A stretch of 8,797 nt of DNA from Belnapia sp. (GTDB lineage Bacteria > Pseudomonadota > Alphaproteobacteria > Acetobacterales > Acetobacteraceae), in assembly GCA_028291445.1 (NCBI GenBank), contig JAQGIA010000285.1:1-8797 (forward strand). The letters run 5' to 3'. The notes beneath the pieces were generated by a model, which saw nothing but the letters and a program-made list of their open reading frames with translations, was not told the DNA's origin and did no database searches. Position numbers and translations under genes: made by a program. This document shows, piece after piece, positions 1 through 5,220 of this stretch (positions within the stretch are counted from its first letter, which is position 1; the number at the start of each line of letters is the position of its first letter).

Positions 1-927
1 CGGCACCCGGCGGGAAAGCCGGTCGATGTCCTGCATGGTGAAATCGACATTGCCCTCATGCGCCGCGGCCAGCAGGTGCAGCACGGTATTGGTCGAGCCG
101 CCCATGGCGATGTCGAGCGTCATCGCATTCTCGAAGGCGGCGACCGTCGCGATGTTCCGCGGCAGGACGGACATGTCCTCGGTCTCGTAATGCGCCCGGG
201 TGATCTCGACGATCTTGCGGCCGGCTTCGAGGAACAGCGCGCGGCGGTCGGCATGCGTCGCGACGACCGTGCCGTTGCCCGGCAGTGCCAGCCCCAGCGC
301 CTCGGTCAGGCAGTTCATCGAATTGGCGGTGAACATGCCCGAGCACGACCCGCAGGTCGGGCAGGCGGAGCGTTCGATCACCGCGACCTCGGCATCGGTG
401 ATGCTGCTATCGGCCGCGGCGACCATGGCATCGATCAGGTCGATGCTGCGCGTCTGGCCGCGATGCACCACCTTGCCGGCCTCCATCGGCCCGCCGCTGA
501 CGAAGATCGCCGGGATGTTCAGCCGCATGGCGGCCATCAGCATGCCAGGCGTGATCTTGTCGCAATTGGAAATGCAGACCATCGCATCGGCGCAATGCGC
601 ATTGACCATGTATTCGACGCTGTCGGCGATCAGGTCGCGCGAGGGCAGGCTGTACAGCATGCCGTCATGCCCCATGGCGATGCCGTCATCGACCGCGATG
701 GTGTTGAATTCCTTGGCGACGCCGCCGGCCGCCTCGATCTCCCGCGCCACCATCTGGCCGAGGTCCTTCAGGTGGACATGGCCGGGGACGAATTGGGTGA
801 AGCTGTTGACCACGGCGATGATCGGCTTGCCGAAATCACCGTCCTTCATTCCCGTCGCACGCCATAACCCGCGGGCGCCGGCCATGTTGCGGCCATGGGT
901 GGTGGTGCGCGAACGATAATGGGGCAT
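1..927 (-). CDS. ilvD: Dihydroxy-acid dehydratase, N-terminal half (runs off left edge)
   Basis: This enzyme dehydrates 2,3-dihydroxy-isovalerate and 2,3-dihydroxy-3-methylvalerate to the 2-oxo acids in cytoplasmic valine, leucine and isoleucine synthesis. The visible 309 residues are about half of the family's usual ~600. They open with [19 protein letters not shown], the standard IlvD N-terminus, which fixes the ATG at 927. Family motifs are in order: [10 protein letters not shown] (~47-55), VDDGIAMGH (~79-87, Mg-binding Asp), SNCDK (~120-124, cluster Cys and active-site Lys), [19 protein letters not shown] (~189-206, second cluster Cys) and AMGGSTN (~274-280). The FVPGH stretch lacks the extra Cys seen in [2Fe-2S] members, so an oxygen-sensitive [4Fe-4S] E. 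coli-type enzyme is likelier (inference). The gene lies downstream of tRNA-Tyr on the same strand, with no clear terminator between, so readthrough from the tRNA promoter is possible. The ribosome binding site is weak (GCGGGAA). Confidence 0.97.
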   Translation of the reverse strand, partial: MPHYRSRTTTHGRNMAGARGLWRATGMKDGDFGKPIIAVVNSFTQFVPGHVHLKDLGQMVAREIEAAGGVAKEFNTIAVDDGIAMGHDGMLYSLPSRDLIADSVEYMVNAHCADAMVCISNCDKITPGMLMAAMRLNIPAIFVSGGPMEAGKVVHRGQTRSIDLIDAMVAAADSSITDAEVAVIERSACPTCGSCSGMFTANSMNCLTEALGLALPGNGTVVATHADRRALFLEAGRKIVEITRAHYETEDMSVLPRNIATVAAFENAMTLDIAMGGSTNTVLHLLAAAHEGNVDFTMQDIDRLSRRVP

Positions 928-1008
928 TTCGGGGTTCCCGCCTGGCTTTGCTCGCCGACGCTGCCAGCGCCCGGACCCAGCGCCTGGACAGGGAGCAGGG
1001 CCTGGACA

Positions 1009-1090
1009 TGGAGGGGGTTGGATTCGAACCAACGTAGGCGTAGCCAGCGGATTTACAGTCCGCCCCCTTTAGCCGCTCGGGCACCCCTCC
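1009..1090 (-). tRNA. tRNA-Tyr (anticodon GTA)
   Basis: A full cloverleaf can be folded on the minus strand. The acceptor stem is GGAGGGG/CCCCTCC with discriminator A at 1009. The anticodon stem is GCGGA/TCCGC around loop CTGTAAA, giving anticodon GTA. A 13-nt variable arm makes it type II, as expected for bacterial tRNA-Tyr. The T arm is GTTGG-TTCGAAT-CCAAC. The CCA end is not encoded, since TGT follows the discriminator, so it must be added post-transcriptionally. The mature 5' end lies 82 nt upstream of position 1008; ilvD begins about 80 nt further downstream. Confidence 0.97.
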
Positions 1091-1141
1091 AAAGTCCTGG
1101 CAACCAGGGTCCTGGTCGTCAAGGCCCGCGAGAGGCGGCGG

Positions 1142-1169
1142 GTTATCCGGTTTCGGGCATGCCTGTCAA
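1142..1169 (-). promoter_or_regulatory. Probable sigma-70 promoter of tRNA-Tyr
   Basis: On the minus strand a perfect -35 box TTGACA (1169-1164) is followed by a 16-bp spacer and GATAAC (1147-1142), which matches four of six bases of TATAAT. A start near 1135 would leave a leader of about 45 nt before the tRNA 5' end at 1090, a usual length for a tRNA precursor. The boxes are seen directly; activity is inferred. Confidence 0.6.
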
Positions 1170-1174
1170 TCCAG

Positions 1175-1211
1175 CCCCTTTGGCTGACCCCTTGGCCGAC
1201 CCCTTTGGCCA
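1175..1211. repeat. Three tandem 12-13 bp units in the gap between the 199-aa gene and tRNA-Tyr
   Basis: Three adjacent units, CCCCTTTGGCTGA, CCCCTTGGCCGA and CCCCTTTGGCCA, lie just upstream of the tRNA promoter and about 30 bp past the stop of the 199-aa gene. The first unit can form only a 5-bp hairpin (CAGCC/GGCTG) with no T-run, so it is not a convincing terminator. The rest of the 1091-1240 gap holds only the tRNA promoter. Confidence 0.5.
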
Positions 1212-1240
1212 GCCCCGAGGACGGCACACCACGGCAGGCG

Positions 1241-1840
1241 TCAGCCGCCGATCGATCCACTGGCCAGGAATTCGCCGAGCCAGGGCAGCCGCCGGGCACC
1301 GAGGCTCCAGGCCATGGCCTCGGGAGCGCCCTCCGGCGGGTCCGGCACATCCGCCCGCACCTCGGCCTGCTGGCTCTCGCCGCGCAGATGGGCGTAGCGC
1401 CCGGCGGCTTCCAGCCGCAGGGCACCGGCCGGGCCGGTCAGCCGGGCGATGCCGTCGGTCGGGTGGAAGACGCCGGCCACGGTGACCCCGGGCGGCAGGT
1501 GGCGCACCAGCAGGAAGCTCGGCCCCTCCCCCATCTGGCCCTCTCCCATCTGGCCCTCTCCCATCTGGCCCTCCCCCATTTGAACCCTGGCCTCGGCCAG
1601 CCGCAGGCCGAAGAAGGTCGCCTGCGGCCGGAGGCCGAGCGGCGGCAGCGGCTGATCCGGGCCCTCGGCCTGGGCGATGCTGAGGTACTCGCCCTCCATC
1701 CCCCAGCGGCAGACGATCAGCCAGGTGGCCTGCGCCTGGCCATGGCGGAAGGGTGTGCCATAGGGCGCGCGGGAAAAGCCGCCCCGCATCGCCACCACGA
1801 AACCCTCGGGCACCATCATCGCCGGCCTTGCCTGGATCAT
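1241..1840 (-). CDS. Unrecognised 199-aa protein with internal MGEGQ repeats, coupled to the methyltransferase
   Basis: I do not recognise the family. The start is taken at ATG 1840 because it overlaps the upstream methyltransferase stop as ATGA, the usual mark of translational coupling; an in-frame extension upstream would read through the methyltransferase gene. MMVPEGF a few residues in is an alternative start. The N-terminal part (~8-110) looks like alternating beta strands (EGFVVAMRGGF, ATWLIVCRWG, PQATFFGLRLA, FLLVRHLP). A low-complexity linker of four near-identical MGEGQ units (~88-107) interrupts it. The second part (VTVAGVFHPTDG, ARLTGPAGALRLEAAGRY) is also strand-rich. There is no signal peptide, membrane segment or obvious catalytic motif. 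The C-terminus has PWLGEFLASG. Coupling suggests it works with, or on the same substrate as, the methyltransferase (inference). Confidence 0.72.
   Translation of the reverse strand: MIQARPAMMVPEGFVVAMRGGFSRAPYGTPFRHGQAQATWLIVCRWGMEGEYLSIAQAEGPDQPLPPLGLRPQATFFGLRLAEARVQMGEGQMGEGQMGEGQMGEGPSFLLVRHLPPGVTVAGVFHPTDGIARLTGPAGALRLEAAGRYAHLRGESQQAEVRADVPDPPEGAPEAMAWSLGARRLPWLGEFLASGSIGG
1531..1590. repeat. 15-bp in-frame tandem repeat inside the 199-aa gene
   Basis: Three copies of CCATCTGGCCCTCTC or its one-base variant (starting at 1531, 1546 and 1561) are followed by a degenerate fourth copy at 1576. Read on the minus strand they encode MGEGQ repeated. Because 15 is a multiple of three, copy-number change would lengthen or shorten the linker without a frameshift. 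Confidence 0.9.
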
Positions 1841-2826
1841 GCCGCACCGCCACGCCGGACGATCTCCAGCACATGCTGCTCCGGCCCGGCGCCCGGCAGC
1901 AGGTGGCACAGCGCGGTCTCGGCTGAGGGGATACCATGAGCCAGCCGCAGCATCCCGGCGGCATCGCGCTGGAAGCGCACCCAGTCGTGGCAGGCCTCGA
2001 GGTAGCCGGCCTCGCCCAGCGCGCGATCGGTATTGGCCACCAGCAGCCGCCCGCCCGGTCGCAGCAGGGCGAAGCAGGCCGCGGTGATGGTATGCGCCAA
2101 GCGGTCGGTCAGGTCGTCGTACAGCGCCACGGCATAGATCAGGTCGAAGCCGCCGCGCGGCAGGGTGCCGTCGAAGGTGGCCTTGGAGCTGCGGTGCAGG
2201 GTCTCGATCCCATGCGCCGCCTGCTCCACCTGGACCACGGCAAGCGAGGCCGCATCCTGGTCCAGTGCCACGAAGCGGCCGATGCGGCCCTCCTGCACCG
2301 CCCGCGACAGCCCGGCTTCCCGCAGATGGCCGCAGCCCAGCGCCAGCACATGCGGGCTGCGCCGCGCCTCGGCCGCCGCGTCGATCCGCGCCGCCATCAG
2401 GCCGATCCGCGCCCGCGCCGCCGCGGCGGAGGCGGATGCCAGGTCGCGGCGAAACAACGCCAGGCCGAGCGGCGTCGTCGGCTCATTGGCCAGCGCCGGC
2501 TCGCCCAGGTACAGCATGTCGAGCATGGGCGCGTCGCCGGCGAAGCCGCGCGGCTTGTGAAAGCACCGGCGGGCCAGCGGATTCTGGTGCAGCACCGCCA
2601 GCAACGGATGCTTGCGCACCGCAGCGATGCTGCGCTGCCAGGCGGCCGGCGCGGCGGTGCCGCGCAGCCAGCGCAGGCCTTCGGCCAGCGCCTCGATGAC
2701 CGGTGCGACCGGCTCGGCGGCGCGCAGCCGGGCCAGCGTATCGTCGAGCAGCACCCGCGGGTCCGGCAGCGCCGAGGCCTGCGGCAGCCCAACCGGGCAG
2801 GTGGCCTGGATCGGCATATGGGTCAT
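1837..2826 (-). CDS. Class I SAM-dependent methyltransferase (KPRG[F/Y]AGD family)
   Basis: Predicted cytoplasmic Rossmann-fold methyltransferase of 329 aa. An N-terminal helical region (~20-90) precedes the signature HKPRGFAGDAPMLDMLY (~90-106), typical of a bacterial methyltransferase subfamily often annotated as related to hydroxy-fatty-acid methyl ester synthases. The SAM site follows: motif I VLALGCGHLREAGLS (~160-174), acidic residue in FVALDQD (~185-191, Asp189), motif IV FDLIYAVALYDDLTD (~227-241) and LRPGGRLLVANT (~255-266). Start 2826 was chosen over an upstream in-frame start at 2964 because GTGAGG lies about 7-9 nt before it and the longer form would run over the operator-like repeats. 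It is the first gene of a two-gene operon (ATGA overlap with the 199-aa gene) and is divergent from the peroxidase. The substrate cannot be read from sequence: a small acid, lipid or peptide carboxylate are all possible. Family is fairly sure, substrate unknown. Confidence 0.88.
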   Translation of the reverse strand: MTHMPIQATCPVGLPQASALPDPRVLLDDTLARLRAAEPVAPVIEALAEGLRWLRGTAAPAAWQRSIAAVRKHPLLAVLHQNPLARRCFHKPRGFAGDAPMLDMLYLGEPALANEPTTPLGLALFRRDLASASAAAARARIGLMAARIDAAAEARRSPHVLALGCGHLREAGLSRAVQEGRIGRFVALDQDAASLAVVQVEQAAHGIETLHRSSKATFDGTLPRGGFDLIYAVALYDDLTDRLAHTITAACFALLRPGGRLLVANTDRALGEAGYLEACHDWVRFQRDAAGMLRLAHGIPSAETALCHLLPGAGPEQHVLEIVRRGGAA

Positions 2827-2889
2827 GGGGCGCCTCACCGCATGGAGCTGGGAAATGGCCGTCGCATGCGGGGAAGACTGCGGCCCGCT

Positions 2890-2931
2890 CCGTGACCCCA
2901 GCGTGATTGCCAGCGTGAAAATCGGCGTGAA
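2890..2931 (+). promoter_or_regulatory. Four heptamer direct repeats, SARP-type operator candidate for the peroxidase operon
   Basis: Plus-strand heptamers CCGTGAC (2890), GCGTGAT (2901), GCGTGAA (2913) and GCGTGAA (2925) have start-to-start spacing of 11, 12 and 12 bp, so they fall on one helix face. SARP activators are known to bind heptameric direct repeats with an 11-bp pitch just upstream of, or over, the -35 region. The array ends 102 bp before the peroxidase ATG. I see no convincing -10 box at the expected 8-bp distance (only GATTGC at 2940), which would fit an activator-dependent promoter. Confidence 0.55.
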
Positions 2932-2941
2932 AGCGGCTCGA

Positions 2942-2964
2942 TTGCCCGGCCTGCCGGACTGCAA
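2942..2964. promoter_or_regulatory. Small dyad between the two heptamer clusters
   Basis: Arms CCGGC (2946-2950) and GCCGG (2953-2957) are flanked by TTGC (2942-2945) and GCAA (2961-2964), giving an imperfect dyad exactly between the plus-strand and minus-strand heptamer groups. It might be a second regulator site or chance in GC-rich DNA. The remainder of the 2827-3033 gap shows only ribosome binding sites. Confidence 0.3.
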
Positions 2965-2970
2965 CGAGGA

Positions 2971-2988
2971 ATCACGCTGAGGTCACGC
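2971..2988 (-). promoter_or_regulatory. Two heptamer direct repeats on the minus strand, SARP-type operator candidate for the methyltransferase operon
   Basis: On the minus strand GCGTGAC (2988-2982) and GCGTGAT (2977-2971) are 11 bp apart start to start, with four bases between them. The 18-bp block 2987-2970 matches the plus-strand block 2891-2908 at 17 of 18 positions, so the two operator halves form an inverted repeat and each points to its own operon. The distance to the methyltransferase ATG is about 145 bp. Confidence 0.5.
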
Positions 2989-3033
2989 CGCGGTGCGACT
3001 ATCGCGCCAGCAAGCTCCAGGGGAACCGGACGG

Positions 3034-4740
3034 ATGACGATGGAAAGCGGCGCGGTCGCGTCTTGCCCGATGCATAACTTATCCAGCGGGGCTGCGGCCG
3101 AGCCGCCGCCTGGCAGTATTCTCGGCGCCCTGCCGGGATTCCGGCATTTCCTGGGCGACCCGACACCGGCCGAGCGCTTCCAGGTGGATGGCGCCGACCC
3201 GCGCCAATGCGCGACCGCCCTCGCCACGCTGCGGCGGCGCCTGCGCGGCCTGGCGCTGCTGATGAGCGACCGGCCCGCCATGGGTTCGGCGGGGGTGGCG
3301 GAGAATCCGCGGATCCCCTCCGGCTATACCTATCTGCTGCAGCTGATGGCGCATGACCTGGTCGCCAGCAGCGCCGCCTTCTGGGCGCCGGCGCCGACCA
3401 CCCCGGGCGTCGCGAATACCCACGGGGCGCCGCTGCGGCTGCGGACGCTGTATGGCGACGGCCCCGGCGCCTGCCCCTTCGCCTTCGTCCCCGACGACAT
3501 CCGCGACCAGTCGCGCAGCCGCTTCCGGCTCTCCGCGATCCGCGGGAAGGTGGGCGAGCCGGACCCGGCCAAGCCGGCCTTCCGCGACATCGGCCGGGCC
3601 GGCACCCCCGGCACGCTCGGTGCCCGCGGCGGCCAGGGCGAGGCGCTGATCGCCGATGCGCGCAACGACCAGAATGCGCTGCTGGCCCAGGTCACCAGCC
3701 TGTTCGAGATGCTGCACAACGCCATCCTCGGCATGCTGCCGCCCGCCCCCAGCCTGCCGGTCCAGGCGGCGCGGCAGGCGGTCGCCGCCCGCTTCGCCGT
3801 GGCCCAGGAAGCGACGGCGCTGGTCTTCCGCACCATCCTGCGCGAGGATCTGCTGCCCCGGCTGCTCGACCCGGCGGTGCGCGCGGCCTATGCCGGCCCG
3901 GCGCCGGCGCTGCTGGACGCGGCCGCGGATGGCGCCATCGCGCTGGAGTTTTCCCATGGCGCCAGCCGCTTCGGCCATGCCATGCCGCGCGACCGCTACC
4001 AGATCGGCGAGATCGCCGATGCCTCGCTGGCCGGGCTGATCCGCCTCACCTCCAGCCGCAGCCCGAATGCGCTGCCGCTGCGGCGGGACTGGGTGCTGCG
4101 CTGGTCGCAATTCTTCGCGCTGCCCGGCCATCCGGCGCCGAATGCCAGCATGAAGCTCGGGCCGCGGCACAGCGCCATGCTGGTCGCCGATGGGCTATTC
4201 GACCCGATCGCCGCCGGCGCGCCCTTCGGGATCGCCTTCCGCGACCTGATGAGCGCCGGCCTCGCCGGGCTGCGCTCGGTCAACGACCTCGCGGCGAAGC
4301 TGCGGCAGTTGCGGCCGGCCTTGGCGGCACGCTCGCCGATGCTGCTGGATGCCGCCCTGCGGCGGCGGGCGTTGGCCGAATGGATCGGCGCCAAGCCCTG
4401 GCTCAGTCAGCTCGGCGACGCGGATGTGGCGGCGCTGGCAGCCGATCCGCCGCTGCCCTTCTACGTGCTGTTCGAGGCGGAACGGGAGGCAGACGGGGAA
4501 TGCCTCGGCATCCTCGGCTCCGTGCTGCTGGCCGAGACCGTCCATGGCGCCCTGCTGCGCGACCCGCTGCCGGCCGAGCAGGGCAAGGGCGGCCTCGCCA
4601 CGGCGCTCGACCGGCTCTGCGCGGCCCGGCTCGGCCAATGGCGCTTCCCCGACAGCCCGGTGCTGCACGACATGCCGGGGCTGGTCGCCTTCGTCGCCCG
4701 CCGGCTCGACCTTCAGACAGCCGACCCCGCCTTCCTGTGA
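3034..4740 (+). CDS. Animal-type haem peroxidase (bacterial branch of the peroxidase-cyclooxygenase superfamily)
   Basis: A 568-aa protein with the fold's landmarks in order: distal-haem helix LLQLMAHDLV (~101-110; Gln103, His107, Asp108), LRLRTLYGDGP (~134-144), distal Arg region ADARNDQN (~207-214; Arg210) followed by LLAQVTSLFEMLHN (~216-229), proximal-His motif EFSHGASRFGHAM (~305-317; His315), FRDLMSAGLAGLRSVNDLA (~402-420) and the C-terminal PFYVLFEAE plus GSVLLAETVHGALL (~475-508). Members use H2O2 to oxidise halides, phenols, tyrosines or lipids. Unusually, the two carboxylates that form haem esters in mammalian members (Asp before the distal His, Glu in the RxxE motif) are Ala106 and Gln213. 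No signal peptide is visible, so it is probably cytoplasmic. Start at 3034 has AGGGGA about 9 nt upstream; ATG 3040 is an alternative. It is divergent from the methyltransferase and first in an operon with the 140-aa gene. Substrate unknown. Confidence 0.9.
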   Translation: MTMESGAVASCPMHNLSSGAAAEPPPGSILGALPGFRHFLGDPTPAERFQVDGADPRQCATALATLRRRLRGLALLMSDRPAMGSAGVAENPRIPSGYTYLLQLMAHDLVASSAAFWAPAPTTPGVANTHGAPLRLRTLYGDGPGACPFAFVPDDIRDQSRSRFRLSAIRGKVGEPDPAKPAFRDIGRAGTPGTLGARGGQGEALIADARNDQNALLAQVTSLFEMLHNAILGMLPPAPSLPVQAARQAVAARFAVAQEATALVFRTILREDLLPRLLDPAVRAAYAGPAPALLDAAADGAIALEFSHGASRFGHAMPRDRYQIGEIADASLAGLIRLTSSRSPNALPLRRDWVLRWSQFFALPGHPAPNASMKLGPRHSAMLVADGLFDPIAAGAPFGIAFRDLMSAGLAGLRSVNDLAAKLRQLRPALAARSPMLLDAALRRRALAEWIGAKPWLSQLGDADVAALAADPPLPFYVLFEAEREADGECLGILGSVLLAETVHGALLRDPLPAEQGKGGLATALDRLCAARLGQWRFPDSPVLHDMPGLVAFVARRLDLQTADPAFL

Positions 4741-4777
4741 CCTCCGCCTTTCTGTGACTCCCGCCTTTCTGTGCCCC
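4727..4777. repeat. Three 17-bp tandem units spanning the peroxidase stop codon
   Basis: Units CCGCCTTCCTGTGACCT (4727), CCGCCTTTCTGTGACTC (4744) and CCGCCTTTCTGTGCCCC (4761) follow each other at an exact 17-bp pitch. The first contains the last codons and the TGA of the peroxidase, so the repeat looks like duplication of the gene's tail. Since 17 is not a multiple of three, the copies lie in different frames, and they set the 55-bp spacing to the next gene. Confidence 0.85.
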
Positions 4778-4795
4778 CTGCAAGGAGACAAAGCG

Positions 4796-5218
4796 ATGAT
4801 CGACCCGACCGAGCCGATGGATATGGAACCCGTTAATTTCGAGAACTGGGGCAAGCTGGTGAAGACCTGGTCCACCGGGACCAACTACCTCGGGGATGGG
4901 CAGCACTACCCCGTTCCGAAGGACCTCTGCGAACTGAAGCAGCAGTTGGCGCGGGCGCAGACCGGGGTGGTGCTGCCGCCGCGGATCGTCGATCTGGACG
5001 TGGTCATCGGCCGGAGCGACCGGCTGCTGCTGCGGATCCCGCCGGCCAATCTGCTGCAAGCCGCCGAGACGGCGCTGCAGACCCAGGATTATACGCTGCC
5101 GGTCTTCTACGGCGACAGCTACGAGGGCCAGGCCCAGACGCCGCTGCCGGACCTGCCTGCGCGGCTGCGCTTCCACGCCCAGCGCATCGGCGACTACACC
5201 ATCGCCAATTGCCAATAA
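4796..5218 (+). CDS. Unrecognised 140-aa acidic protein in the peroxidase operon
   Basis: I do not recognise the family. The ATG at 4796 is firm: AAGGAGA (4782-4788) sits 7 nt upstream, the best ribosome binding site in the window. The protein begins MIDPTEPMDMEP, and its middle has a polar amphipathic stretch (LCELKQQLARAQTG) and a hydrophobic core (PPRIVDLDVVIG, RLLLRIPPANLLQAAETAL). It ends FHAQRIGDYTIANCQ. There are only two cysteines, one near residue 43 and one two residues from the C-terminus. No signal peptide or membrane helix is seen. It follows the peroxidase by 55 bp and ends 2 bp from the convergent regulator gene. It could be a peroxidase partner or a substrate (leader-core precursor) for the YcaO enzyme. 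The single terminal Cys fits a modified residue but is thin evidence; a plain accessory subunit is at least as likely. Confidence 0.8.
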   Translation: MIDPTEPMDMEPVNFENWGKLVKTWSTGTNYLGDGQHYPVPKDLCELKQQLARAQTGVVLPPRIVDLDVVIGRSDRLLLRIPPANLLQAAETALQTQDYTLPVFYGDSYEGQAQTPLPDLPARLRFHAQRIGDYTIANCQ

Positions 5219-5220
5219 AG

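Noticed and set aside
58..919. Plus-strand open frames across the left edge
   Set aside because: They are the reverse of ilvD, whose motifs are unmistakable.
836..1084. 82-codon minus-strand open frame running through the tRNA
   Set aside because: Its N-terminal codons are the tRNA-Tyr sequence itself and its end is an off-frame reading of ilvD.
1009..1090. tRNA-Tyr as an attachment site of a genomic island
   Set aside because: No integrase, no repeated tRNA 3' end elsewhere in the window, and the sequence past its 3' end is the housekeeping ilvD gene.
1175..1211. CRISPR-like or regulatory array
   Set aside because: The units are adjacent with no spacers and differ in length; this is simple tandem repetition.
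1936..2895. Long open frame on the plus strand opposite the methyltransferase
   Set aside because: It is antisense to a gene with clear motifs; its translation is Arg/Gln/His/Gly-rich low complexity, as expected from the reverse of GC-rich codons.
2827..3033. Small precursor peptide gene between the divergent operons
   Set aside because: No open frame there combines a ribosome binding site with a Cys/Ser/Thr-rich tail; the region is explained by operator-like repeats.
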